NCBI GenBank assembly: GCA_024500155.1
Contig: CM044871.1
Location: forward strand, 82,444,402-82,508,401
DNA from: Chenopodium formosanum
Lineage: Eukaryota > Streptophyta > Magnoliopsida > Caryophyllales > Amaranthaceae
Length of the DNA stretch: 64,000 bases
Direction of reading: 5' to 3'
Part shown: positions 23,301 to 33,950 of the stretch, one piece after another
Layout of the letters: each line of letters begins with the position of its first letter
Numbering within the stretch: position 1 is the first letter of the stretch
The notes under the pieces: model-generated
The model's database searches: none
What the model was told of the DNA's origin: nothing
What the model saw: the letters and a program-made list of their open reading frames with translations, nothing else
Made by a program: the position numbers and the translations under genes

Positions 23301-26300
23301 TTTCTCTCTGAAGAAAGTTCAGTAGTACTTCTCTATAATATGAGTTTAATGGTTGTTAGCATGAGAATTCAGGAACTCCATTATGTGATTATTCATACAG
23401 ATCCTAATAAAATGGATGTCTTTATTTCTCTCTTTATTTTTGGTGGACATATTGATATGTACTCACTGTCTGTCTCATGCACATTCTCCATAGCATTTTA
23501 CCAACATGATTCTTTTTTTTTTTTTTTTTTGATTTGTGTGGCTCACCAATTTTCATTTCTTCTCATTTTTGCAGGGAAGCACATAAACTGACGGAAGTCT
23601 CAGTGAGTGACAAGCTAGAAGGTTTTCGTGCATCAAAGGAGGTAAACAACTTACATACGATATTGTGGATTTTATTGTCATTTTTTGCAGTTTATTACTT
23701 GTAATGACTGAACTTAGAGCTACTAAACTACTGACTGCTGTTACTAAGAATGTTCTTATGAGAAACCTTGGACATTTTTGTTTGTTCATTCTTTGTAATT
23801 AATTACCAAACTCTGCAACCAACCATGTTAAATGGATTGATTGTAAACCAAATTATATAATCTACCTTGTCTAATGAATTGATTGACCTTCAACTTCATA
23901 ACAAACAACTTTTTATTGACAGTGTAGAGTTGTATTTGGTTTGGTACATTACATCAGAACTGCAACATGCTCATCTTTAAGTCTTTTAGAAAATCGAACA
24001 TTCTTCTAATTCATTTTCTCTTCAGCATTTTAGGGGCCTGAGTTTTCCTACCATTTCATCTGTTGGTCCAAATGCAGCCATTATTCATTATGGGCCCGAT
24101 CCTCAAACTTGTGCTGAGATGGATCCAGATCGAATTTACCTGTTTGATTCAGGAGCACAGGTAGACCAACATTTTAATCTGAGCAGCTTACATAATCACT
24201 TTGGCTGTTACTTTAATAACCTTTTCTTATAATACCTTGCTTTATTATTTACTTGGTTGGGTGGCCTTTAAAAGTATCAAGATGGAACAACTGATATTAC
24301 TCGGACAGTGCATTTTGGACAACCTTCTGCTCATGAAAAAGCTTGCTACACAGGGGTATGTATTTGTCATATTGCTTCTCAATTCAACTGCTTTATCCCT
24401 CAATAACTAGAAGAACATTACTATTAGCATATTGCAACGGATGCTGGCTGCATTCTACACTGGTGGAAACATTTGTGTTTTGATGAGGTATTTTGTACAT
24501 GTGGACAAAATGACCCAAGAAACTACAACTAACACAGGGTTGTAATAAATGAAAATGAGCTTTCATTATATGATCTTGTCAAACTGTCACATACACTTTT
24601 CAATCTGGAATAGTATTGGTTTGAAGAAATTGGTTTTCTTCCCCCCTGTTTGGTGACAAGTACTTTCTGCTTCCTGTCCTTCCTCATACAACGCTTAATT
24701 GAAAGTATTTTTTACAGAGGCGTCCGCTTCATCGATTGATTATCAAGTTGTATTAATGGAAGAAGCTTTTCCTTTTGAATTATAAGAGATATACTGAATT
24801 ATGACTTATAAAATCTGTCAATGTAAAACCTTAAGCCCTGTTCACATTTTTTTAGAGAAATTTCCATTCTTATGGATTACCCTTGTTCTCTTGACCTGAT
24901 ATCTAATAAACTAAAATTATTTAAGTCATGAAATTGAGAACTGTTAAGCCCATTATTTAAGGATAAACACCATATAGTTTAAAAGTACTCAATAATATGT
25001 ACTTATGTTATTTCATATTACTTTAGCCGTTGACTTCTTAGGATAAGACTTGCTACAAAGGATTTGTGCTAGAATTCTCTGAATATTTCATACATTTTGG
25101 TTTGAGTTCTGACATGTATAATATTTTCAGGTTCTTAAAGGTCACATTGCGTTGGGTGATGCTCGGTTTCCAAAAGGAACTAATGGTATTGGAACTTTAG
25201 TCTCTGTCTGTATTTTGATAATTGATTGACCAGTTGTGAAAAGTAGATGTATGTTATAGGATTGTGCTGTGCTGGTTAATGGACATATATTCTATGATTG
25301 AGTGTACAGATGGGATCCATCTCTTCGTGCCCCTCTTATTAACTATACTCTTGTTCAGTTTGATGTTTATTGGTCCACTTTCTATTTATTGTGCATGTGA
25401 ATGCTCTTACTTGATGGTTGATGTATCAGGTCATGCTCTTGACATTCTTGCACGAATTCCTCTGTGGAAATATGGGCTTGATTATCGTCATGGTACTGGT
25501 CATGGCATAGGATCTTACCTCAACGTGCATGAAGGTGAGTGATGAGTTTTTAATGTTATTTCTATTGATTTGCACAACTCCGCCAGTGGGTTTCCCGCTG
25601 CCAGTCCCAAGTCTGGATAAAGGAGGAGGGTTTCTGTAGGCGTAGGACAGTGACATCCCATGTAATGAGCCAAACTTAAGGCTTTGATTGATTGATTATT
25701 GATTTGCACATTCTGTAAGTAACAACTCGCGGTCTGTTTTTGCTGGACAGTATTGATGGGCTAATAAATTAAAAAAAATAAATTATTATAGCATCCATAA
25801 AATAACTAAACTGAATTCAACACATAACTCGCTGAGCACACATACTAATATTACTATACTAGTAGTAAGGCAGTGATAGATCTTGAGAACATTCCCTTCA
25901 TTTGGACAAGAGCATGAATTCATGTTATGAAATGGGACAACCATCTGCCCAGATGCTTGTTGGGCCCTGTAAAACCATATCTTATTGTCAAAGAGGCAAC
26001 TATTATTGTATTGATATTTTACCAATTCTGCTTGCTTTATACTGAGCTCCATTATATATATTGCATTTTTTTAGAGTTTAACCTTCAGTTTGTTTCTGTT
26101 TGAGCAGGTCCTCATCTAATTAGCTTCAGACCTCAAGCTCAGAATGTACCTCTGCAGGCTGCTATGACTGTAACAGATGGTTAGTATGGATGGATTTGCA
26201 AGCAATGTCCATAAATTTTTATTATTATTTTACTTTTTGTTTTTCATCTTTCCACTTTCTTCTCTCTTCCGACCCAGAAAATCTGGCTGGTTTCATCTTT

Positions 26301-26730
26301 CTTGTAACAATATGCATTTTTTTGGTTTTTGCAGAGCCTGGTTACTATGAGGATGGGAATTTTGGTATTAGATTGGAGAATGTGCTTATAGTAAACGAGG
26401 CAAATACAGAATTTAACTTTGGTGACCGAGGATATTTGGAGTTTGAGCACATTACATGGGTAAGTTTTCGGCTTTCTAATTTTGAATTCCTTTTTTTGCA
26501 GAGCCTGGTTACAATATCGTACTGCATATAGCTAAAAATTCAATTTTTACTGTCAGGCTCCGTATCAACACAAATTGATAAATTTAAGCCTTCTGACTCC
26601 AGAAGAAATAAGTTGGTTGAACACATATCATTCAAGGTGTCGTGAAATTTTGACACCTTATATGAATGATACTGAGATGGCATGGCTAAAAAAGGCAACA
26701 GAACCCATTGATATGGTCATGTCACATTAA
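17395..26730 (+). CDS. APP1: Cytosolic Xaa-Pro aminopeptidase 1 (M24B metallopeptidase)
   Basis: 643-aa enzyme that removes an N-terminal residue preceding proline. Sixteen exons: 17395-17487, 17622-17685, 18662-18801, 19040-19324, 19602-19724, 19964-20224, 21463-21549, 23225-23289, 23575-23641, 24026-24160, 24275-24355, 25131-25185, 25430-25534, 26108-26179, 26335-26459 and 26557-26730. Two creatinase-like N-terminal domains (to about residue 320) precede the pita-bread catalytic domain. Metal ligands are all present: D436 (YLFDSGAQ), D447 (DGTTDITRT), H510 (HGTGHGIGSYL), E545 (EPGYYEDG) and E559 (RLENVL). The proton-shuttle histidines H416 and H519 are also present. No transit peptide is visible, so a cytosolic site is likely; plant members have been linked to auxin-transport-inhibitor (NPA) binding. 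Introns carry a SINE, a MITE and a retroposon. The acceptor of exon 11 (CTTTAAAAG) is weak. Length and ligand spacing match the family. Confidence 0.95.
18873..18982 (-). mobile_element. tRNA-derived SINE in aminopeptidase intron 3
   Basis: On the reverse strand it reads CTCAAATGGTTAGAGC (A-box-like), then GGGATCGATTCTCACC (B-box-like), then GTGGCTCTCTAAACACC and an A tail (T run at 18873-18883). The order and spacing match the copy at 43038, so this is a family of short tRNA-derived retroposons. Confidence 0.7.
20681..20881. mobile_element. Stowaway-like MITE, 201 bp
   Basis: The left end CTCTCTCCACCCCAATACAA and the reverse complement of the right end (CTCCCCCTGTCCAAATACA) are similar. TA flanks both sides (20679-20680 and 20882-20883). 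It lies in aminopeptidase intron 6 and has no ORF. Confidence 0.65.
25577..25696 (+). mobile_element. Retroposon with a TTGA-repeat tail and 14-bp target duplication
   Basis: TATTGATTTGCACA occurs exactly at 25563-25576 and 25697-25710. The 120-bp insert between begins ACTCCGCCAGTGGG, includes CCAAGTCTGGATAAAGGAGG and ends in a TTGATTGATTGATTA tail. The perfect duplication and simple-repeat tail indicate a SINE-like or 5'-truncated LINE insertion. It lies in aminopeptidase intron 13. Confidence 0.8.
26493..26512 (+). repeat. Duplicated 3' splice site inside aminopeptidase intron 15
   Basis: The 20 bases here (TTTTTGCAGAGCC and on to GGTTAC) are identical to 26326-26345, the acceptor and first bases of exon 15. 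This places a ready-made decoy acceptor 45 bases before the true acceptor of exon 16. Confidence 0.85.
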
Positions 26731-27229
26731 TGACTAACACCATTTGCATTTCCAAATTTTATAATTAATTCTCAATTTATAAGATATTGTTAACCTATAT
26801 TTGATTTTCTTGTAACTTCCTTTGAGATCTTTATACAAGTTATCAAAATATTCTTGCTTTATGTTTTCATATCTAGTTTATATCTTGCAATTTTTTGTTT
26901 AATAGATCTTGCAATTATTTGACACTACATATAACAAATTAACAATAGTCTTTCATTATTATAGACTAATTTTGAAAGTGACTACAATGACAAGCAATTT
27001 GTGCATCAAGTAGTTGTGCATAGTCTGGGCTACATATATTAATGATAACAACAGCTAGCAAGTCAAGATCAAGTACTTTAGAACTACTAATGGACAAAAG
27101 TAATAGATCAACTTCACTTATAAAAACTATAAAATGCTAAATTCTATGCATTATTTTTTTGTTACAGAATAGTATTATTGACTTTTATCCCAAATTGAAG
27201 GCATGCAACATGTAATACTGCCCCCAACA
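26731..27229. other. Convergent 3' ends of the aminopeptidase and a glucosyltransferase
   Basis: About 500 AT-rich bases between two genes that run towards each other. It must contain both 3' UTRs and poly(A) signals. I see no further gene. Confidence 0.6.
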
Positions 27230-28684
27230 TTAATTTATGATACTTGCCTTTGCTCTCTGATCAGTTAACCTATTCTCACATGTATTAGCTATTTCAGAAA
27301 ATGACTTGAGAGTTGACCCTTCTATAGTAAAGGCCTCTTTTGCATATTTTTGCACTTCTTTGGCTCTAACCCTCATCTTAATACCATCATCATCTTCCAT
27401 GACCTTAATTATCATCTTCTTAATCTCCTCTCTACCCACAACTCCTTTGGTTGGCAAGACCTTCGGGCGAATTGCCACCCCTAGCTCCTCCTCAACCAAT
27501 GCCGCGTTCATGTTTTGCTCGGCGTAGAGAGGCCAAGCAATAATAGGCACACCATTGACTAGACTCTCAAGTGTTGAGTTCCAACCACAGTGCGATAGAA
27601 ACCCTCCAATTGATTTGTGAGCTAGTATCTCGGTTTGTGGGGCCCACATTGGGATCACCTTACCCAGGTTGTGGGTCCGGGTCAAGAAGTCGCGAGGTAA
27701 GTATTGAGAGATGATTTGATCTTGACCGTCCATTGCATGGAAGAGGGCCCCGGCTCCATCATGCTCAATAGGTGGGCGTAACACCCAAATAAATCTTTGT
27801 CGACTCATTTCCAAACCCCAAGCTAACTCTGTGGTTTGTTGACTCGACAAAGTTCCCCCACTTCCAAAGGAAACATAAAGGACTGACTCTTTAGGTTGGT
27901 CATCTAGCCATTCTAACAACTCTCCCCCTAAACATTCTGGTCTAACCGGCCGGACCAATGGTCCGACCGGATAGACTGGCTTATTAAATATTTCTTTTAA
28001 AATTTTATTGTTTTTCAAGGAGAAAAGTGTTTTTGACTCCAAGTGTTCCCAAGTATTGACCAACACCCCATTAGCCGTCCCTAAATCTAAAGCAATACGA
28101 ACATACTCATCATAATCTTTATTCTCTGGGTCAAAAATTGGGTCAAGTATATCATCATACTCGACCCGTTTACAACCCGGGATATTGAGGGGACCTACAT
28201 GCTTGACTTGTTTATCAAGGAGGGGCACACATATGGTCATAGCTAAAAACCATGCATTTGAAGGGATATAAACATATTTAACCATGTCAAATTCATCTGC
28301 AAGGCTAAGGAATTCGGTTCCAAAAAGGTCTACAACAAGGAGGGTCGGGTTGTGCTCCATGGACCCAAGCTCGGCACATAAGCTTGGAACATAGCCTCTC
28401 ATCATGATGGCAAGTCGGGTCATGATCTTATCACTTGGACTCATTTGAGCTGAAGAGTCCACATAGGGTAGCACAACCAAGTTGTACAAAGTTGGGCTTG
28501 TATAAGGTTGTTTAGGAAGGAGGTCAATGGGTTTGTTTGAGGCGGTGGGCTCCATGGTTACAACGAAGATTGTAACGTGGAAACCGTGGTGTGTAATAAG
28601 GCGGTTGGCGAGCTCGACCATGGGGATAAGGTGGCCTAAGCCAGGGCTTGCAAGTAGAGCAGCATGAGGTTTAGTTGGGATCAT
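27230..28684 (-). CDS. UDP-glycosyltransferase, UGT72-like (gene 1 of a tandem pair)
   Basis: 484-aa family 1 glycosyltransferase that moves a sugar, usually glucose from UDP-glucose, onto a small acceptor. Intronless, as is usual in the UGT72 group. Catalytic H18 is in ASPGLGHLIP and its partner D119 is in LLVVDLFG. The PSPG sugar-donor box runs from W347 (WAPQTEIL) through HCGWNS (365-370) to Q390 (WPLYAEQ), 44 residues as expected. The overall look (VHVALLASPGLGHLIP-type start, PVYPVGPLVRP, FIWVLRPP) fits UGT72 enzymes. Known members glucosylate monolignols, flavonols, hydroquinone or xenobiotic phenols; the acceptor here is unknown. A TATA box lies about 120 bp upstream. A related gene follows upstream on the same strand. 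Confidence 0.93.
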   Translation of the reverse strand: MIPTKPHAALLASPGLGHLIPMVELANRLITHHGFHVTIFVVTMEPTASNKPIDLLPKQPYTSPTLYNLVVLPYVDSSAQMSPSDKIMTRLAIMMRGYVPSLCAELGSMEHNPTLLVVDLFGTEFLSLADEFDMVKYVYIPSNAWFLAMTICVPLLDKQVKHVGPLNIPGCKRVEYDDILDPIFDPENKDYDEYVRIALDLGTANGVLVNTWEHLESKTLFSLKNNKILKEIFNKPVYPVGPLVRPVRPECLGGELLEWLDDQPKESVLYVSFGSGGTLSSQQTTELAWGLEMSRQRFIWVLRPPIEHDGAGALFHAMDGQDQIISQYLPRDFLTRTHNLGKVIPMWAPQTEILAHKSIGGFLSHCGWNSTLESLVNGVPIIAWPLYAEQNMNAALVEEELGVAIRPKVLPTKGVVGREEIKKMIIKVMEDDDGIKMRVRAKEVQKYAKEAFTIEGSTLKSFSEIANTCENRLTDQRAKASIIN

Positions 28685-28800
28685 AATAGCTAGCTTAATA
28701 TAGTAAGAGCAAAAGAGGGAAGAGTTTAGTGGTGGTGCAATGCAAAGAAGTAGTGAAGTAGTGTGAATAATGAAGTTATGAAGAAGAGTATGTAAATGTA

Positions 28801-28810
28801 GTATTTATAG
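28801..28810 (-). promoter_or_regulatory. TATA box of glucosyltransferase gene 1
   Basis: On the minus strand CTATAAATAC lies about 117 bases before the ATG at 28684. It is well placed for a 5' UTR of roughly 90 bases. Confidence 0.55.
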
Positions 28811-31055
28811 AACAAGAATGGAGATGATCAAATAATGCAAGAGCTAGTTGGAAAATTGGTTGAGAGGCAAGGAGACATTGAGATTAATGACTGGTATGTA
28901 GTAATGTTTATTTGATTAATATATATGGACCCATTTGAGATGGTCAATTGGTATACTCTATAATTTTGATTTATTAATGAAGTGACATATTATATTGTTT
29001 ACAAATTACTTCATCAAAATTATCTATATTAATACTATATATCAATATATCATCAGCTCATCACTCATCACCGGGTGTGCTGCCGTCTTAGACGGGTGAC
29101 TTTGATTGTGTGGACTAGTAAACCTTTATTTAAAAATAATAATGAGGTTGATTCAATAGAGAAAAGTAATTGTCAAAAATAAAGAAAACTACATAGTAAT
29201 TTATTTCATCAAAGCTACGATTTTTGCATGCATTTCAAACATTGTCATGCCCTTTTTCATATTGCTATGTTTTAGTTTTGTTAATGAGGGGTCTATCAAT
29301 TTGAAAGGACCGTGAAATTGATTTCCGTCAAATTGATCTAACAGAACCCTAGTTTTGTACACCCTAGATATTAAAAGGCGCGGTTGAGAGGATGTATGGG
29401 AAAACTTATATGGACTAGTATTCTAAAATGTATGAAATATATTACTTATATTGTGGCTTGCAAGCTATAATAACATTGGATATTCGGATTTTAACTAGAA
29501 CTAAAGAATTGAAATTACACGAAAATTAAAAGGATAGTACTCTAATTCTCATAAGAATAGAGAGCATCTTCCTAATCGCAACTAGAAGATAATAATGAGT
29601 CGCAACAAGTGATGTTTTTTATTAACAATCAAACGAACAACACTCAAAGAAATAATTCCCATGATAGAAAAAAGATACACGGGTGAGAGGATACATGGGG
29701 AAACTTACATGAACTAGTAATCTAAAATGTACTTCGTATGAAGTATCCTCTATACTAACTACTTTATTTATTTTTTTTAACTTTACCTATTTCATTTATC
29801 ACAGTGTAATTTTTACAAATTCTTTCAGTTTAGATCGCCCACCTCCTCATTTTAGTTCGTTTTGAGTAATTTAGTTAAGTCTATTTATAAGTTACTCAAT
29901 CTCAATGATAGTACTTCGTAGATTAATTACTCAATAATATTATACTCTTTATGTAGCTACGTCTAGGATTTTAATTTAATTAAAGTTTTAAACATGTGAG
30001 AACCAAACGGAGTGAACACATCCTTACGTTTCCTTAAAATCCATCATTTTCAAAATTGTTAGGAGTACTCTGTACTTAGTTATCAAAATTACCCTACATT
30101 GTTAAATCAATATGGAGTATTAAGTTCTAGACTACAAGTTGAATTGGTATAATTGTGTTTGAAAAATCAGCAGCGTATGCAACAGGGTACACCAGACTCC
30201 ATGATCCTTCGTTGAACTGCTGACTTCATCAATTGAAGGCCGTACTTGGTGGTTACTAAGTCCTAGTAACCGTTGACTCTTTTTCTATATTCCTCTTTAC
30301 AAGTTGTGGCGTTGTGCCTTGTGGAAAACTCTCTTAGAATTTAGGGAAAATTCAAGTTTATCTTCGTGTTATCTACTGGCATTTTCGTAAATTAATCAAC
30401 AAAATATCACAGTCAGCATGACATTTTCATAAATAAGTCAACATCATTTATTAAAATACGGGCCCTATAAATGTTGACTTATTTACAAAAATATCATGCC
30501 GACTGACTGACTGAGTTGTTTTGTTGATTTATTTTTGAAAATATCACTAGATGTCTAGATAAACAATTTTTGTTTATCACGAATGTCAACTGGGGCTCCC
30601 TCCAGAATTTATGCATAACATATAGGGTGCTCTTAAAAATTAATTTTTATGGACTTTTTTGTAAGCAATTATGTTGCAATTAGAGTCAGTGACCAAACTA
30701 GAATGAATTTGGTGGGCCGACCAAAAACACATGGGAAACTTATGTTGATATTACATCGGTCTTTTTACAATATACTCCGTAGTAAGGTATGTGCCTATAT
30801 GAAGAAAAAAAAAACTCAAACAACACTCTAGTAAGGGAGTAATAAACAATTTTACACTCCCTTATTTATTACTCCGTAGTACTAGCTTCTTGTTTAACGG
30901 TTGAAATTCAAACTATAATATTCTACTTTGATACAAAAAGCTTCAAATTTATATTTTATTACTTTGGTGCATCGATGATAGACATGATATAAATCATATA
31001 GCCTTCTTAACTCTTTAAGTACTACACTTAACATCACATTCACATAACAATGTTT
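28811..31055. other. Intergenic region between the two glucosyltransferases
   Basis: About 2.2 kb of AT-rich DNA forming the promoter of gene 1 and the 3' flank of gene 2. It includes an inverted-repeat element (30373-30550) and MITE-like fragments around 30770-30890 with the CTCCGTAGTA phrase in both directions. No gene was recognised. Confidence 0.55.
30373..30550. repeat. Imperfect inverted repeat (MITE-like fold-back)
   Basis: The left arm (30373-30450) contains ATTAATCAACAAAATATCAC and AAATAAGTCAACAT. The right arm (30468-30550) contains their reverse complements with small indels and an extra GACTGACTGACTGA. The arms meet at a short spacer around GGGCCC. No clear target duplication. 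Confidence 0.55.
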
Positions 31056-32462
31056 TCATATCACAAATTTCTCAACTACCTTGGAGAGTGAAATGTAGGA
31101 AGTACCACCCTCACTTAAGGCTTCTTTTGCACTTGCTTTAAACTCATTAACCCTTGTTCTTATGCCTATCCCTTCTTCGTTCACCATCACCCTTCGCACC
31201 ATTTTCGCAATCTCATCTCTTTTCACCAGCTCCTTGCTAGGATCCTCCTGAGGTCCGACCGCAATCCCAAATTCTTTTGTAAGCAAAACAGCATTCAAAT
31301 GCTGCTCCGCATACAAAGGCCAAGTGATTATAGGCACCCCATTCACAATACTCTCTTGTGACGAGTTCCACCCACAATGACTAACAAACGCACCTACTGA
31401 TCCATGGGTCAGGATCTCCTCCTGTGGGGCCCACATTGGTACCACGAAGCCCACATTGCGAGTTCCATTCAAAAACCCGTCTGGTAGGTACTCGAAGAGC
31501 TCGTCCTCATCACTATGTTTGGACTTAAACAGAGAAGCACAGCTATCATTTTCTATAGGAGGTCGAACCACCCAAATGAATCGCTGCTCGCTCAACTCTA
31601 AACCCAAGGCTAATTCAATAGTCTGTTGCGCTGATAATGTTCCGCCACTCCCAAATGAAACATAAACAACAGACTTATTTGGTTGACGGTCTAGCCACTT
31701 CATTAACTCGGGTTTTGAACCTGTTGGTTCACCTGCTCGAACCAACGGTCCTATTGGATGAACTGGGGTTCTAGAAATATGCTTCATGAACCTTTCTTCC
31801 TTGAATAAATTAAGTGTCTTGGCCTCAAGATCCTCCCATGTGTTCACCAAAATGCCATCAGCGGCTGCCATGTGTGACGCTACACGGACTAATTCTTTGA
31901 TGGTCTGGTCCGCGAGGGAAAGGACCAATTTAAATTGATCATCATCCATGATTGGTTCACTCTCAGGAGCATAGATTGGTTCATCCCGGTTCGCCTCTTT
32001 CTTCACGTACGGAAGATAAAAATTGTAGTACAAGCACCTCGCATTAGTAGCAATGAACACGTACTTCAACATGTTGAGCTCCTGCGCGATTGCTTCAATT
32101 GCCTCAGTACTAAAATAGTCGACAATCAAGGCTACGGGTTTGTTCACCATGCCATTGATTGAGGACCGTAAGGCAGGGAAGGTACTCCTAACCATTGCCA
32201 ACATGCGAGGGACAACGCCTACATCTGATGGAAAGTCTTTCTCACTAGGGAGGACGACAGTGTTGATGAGCTCAGGCCACAAGGAAGTGGCAGAACGGAG
32301 AAGCTCATCTTGCACAGGAGTGTCCTCAGGAATGACAGCAAACACAGTGATGGTGACGCCATGTTTAGCCGCCAGGCACTTGGCCAACTCCACTGTAGGG
32401 ATCAAATGGCCTAAGCCCGGGCTAGCGAGGAGAGCAACGTGAACTTTTGATGGGATTACCAT
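31056..32462 (-). CDS. UDP-glycosyltransferase, UGT72-like (gene 2 of a tandem pair)
   Basis: 468-aa intronless family 1 glycosyltransferase. Catalytic H19 is in ASPGLGHLIP and D115 in LIVDYFST. The PSPG box runs from W344 (WAPQEEIL) through HCGWNS to Q387 (WPLYAEQ). The open frame extends 22 codons further up, to 32528. I chose the ATG at 32462 because its context (ACCACCATGG) is excellent, the protein then starts MVIPSKVHVALLASPG like its relatives, and the TATA box at 32556-32566 would put transcription start almost on top of the upstream ATG. It is clearly paralogous to the gene at 27230, but diverged throughout the acceptor half, so a different acceptor is plausible. Acceptor unknown; a phenolic compound is the family expectation. 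Confidence 0.93.
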   Translation of the reverse strand: MVIPSKVHVALLASPGLGHLIPTVELAKCLAAKHGVTITVFAVIPEDTPVQDELLRSATSLWPELINTVVLPSEKDFPSDVGVVPRMLAMVRSTFPALRSSINGMVNKPVALIVDYFSTEAIEAIAQELNMLKYVFIATNARCLYYNFYLPYVKKEANRDEPIYAPESEPIMDDDQFKLVLSLADQTIKELVRVASHMAAADGILVNTWEDLEAKTLNLFKEERFMKHISRTPVHPIGPLVRAGEPTGSKPELMKWLDRQPNKSVVYVSFGSGGTLSAQQTIELALGLELSEQRFIWVVRPPIENDSCASLFKSKHSDEDELFEYLPDGFLNGTRNVGFVVPMWAPQEEILTHGSVGAFVSHCGWNSSQESIVNGVPIITWPLYAEQHLNAVLLTKEFGIAVGPQEDPSKELVKRDEIAKMVRRVMVNEEGIGIRTRVNEFKASAKEALSEGGTSYISLSKVVEKFVI

Positions 32463-32555
32463 GGTGGTAGAAGATGAACAAAGTAAAAATATGATAGTTT
32501 TGGTGGTGGTAGAAAATGAAATAGGCAAAGTATGATGAATAGTTTTGGTTTTACT

Positions 32556-32566
32556 CTATATATACA
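32556..32566 (-). promoter_or_regulatory. TATA box of glucosyltransferase gene 2
   Basis: TGTATATATAG on the minus strand, about 95 bases upstream of the chosen ATG (32462) and about 30 upstream of the alternative ATG (32528). This supports the downstream start. Confidence 0.6.
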
Positions 32567-33950
32567 CACAGTAGTTACTACTTGCTATCCATTTTCTATC
32601 CATCTCAAAAGGCTTGAAAAAATTCAAAATTACTAAGTTTTTTTTTAATAAAAAAATTCCTTACAAAATAATGAGATAATATTTATTTCCATAAATACTA
32701 ATGAAATCCGAGGCAATTTGGTAAAAATCAGCAGAATATACATCTATGATTTCCAAAATCTTCATATATAGACATGATCTTCAAATAATAATGAAAATTT
32801 TAAGCGTATTTGGTAATATATCAGCTGATACATTGGGCCTATTGACAAGGATCATAACGGAATCTCTAAAACTAAAATATGCAATTCAGAGTATTTTCAG
32901 AATTTCAGCCATTTTTGTCAGTATCAAGCCAATATACGTAATGTTTCCCTCCCAGATTTTGAATAAAAACACAAGGAAAAATAAAGCCATTATACAATGA
33001 ACAATTATTGCTCCATAAACACCAGAAAAAACCAAATATTGGAAACTAATTACGAGTACAAAATAGGTGAGTAAGTTTGCGACGTTCCTGTTGGAAAATG
33101 TTAATTAGCAAGTTCAAATTACTAATTTCATTTTAATAAAACAAAGGCCAGCAAAATATTTCAAGATTCGGCAATCAGTAGTAATGAAATGAGAAATCAG
33201 CAGGATAATCAAATTTAACAACAGAGATATCATTGAGAAAAACACAGATGAATCGAATTCTACAGCAAACTCTATATAACTTGTTGTACTGGCAGCAATG
33301 GTTGATAATTCAAGATTATCAAAAATTGAGTTCCCCTATTAGCCTAATATACAGCAATCAAAGCTCTGAAACATTGCAACAATCATCACTCTAATTCAAG
33401 AAGAAATTTTAACAGTTAAATGGATAATTCATCATCACCGAAATTGGATGCTGCTATTACAAAGAAAATAATACAGTTGGGGGCTGCTTAGAATTACTAC
33501 ACTAGTCACCACTACATTTTGTCTGAATTACTCTCGGACATGTAACATAAATCAAAAGTTCTACATTTCTAAGCCTCTAAAGCGAACCTAGTTCAACACT
33601 CGAAAGTCACAACTTACATATAAAACCTGATATTAACAACCAATTTATGCTCAAGAAAACTCGAAAAACAAACACAGGGGTCGCAGCATTGACATGGCCT
33701 GCCTTTCCAACTTGCTAGAGGTTCTGTTTCATGTTATAATAAATCATAGATATGCTTACCCAGCTTTCATATAAGATCTCATCCAAAGTCTGCTGCTCTA
33801 CCATGATATAGCGATTTCAGGCCTCCGAAATGGCTCCCATTCTATAGGAAACCTGTACAGTTGAGTTTTTACTGGAGACGCCAATTTCAGAAAGTACCAG
33901 CAGCTTCCATTCGATTGGCAGATGCAGACATGAGAATTGCAGGAGTACCT
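32567..33950. other. Glucosyltransferase promoter side and 3' flank of the BES1-like gene
   Basis: AT-rich sequence without a supported gene. The part adjoining 33950 (perhaps back to about 33500) probably contains the 3' UTR of the minus-strand BES1-like gene. A short ORF at 32746-33000 has no recognisable features. Confidence 0.5.

Noticed and set aside
27306..27527. Plus-strand ORF opposite glucosyltransferase 1
   Set aside because: Antisense shadow of the coding frame.
32463..32528. Upstream ATG adding 22 residues to glucosyltransferase 2
   Set aside because: It lies only about 30 bases from the TATA box, has a poorer context, and yields an N-terminus unlike relatives.
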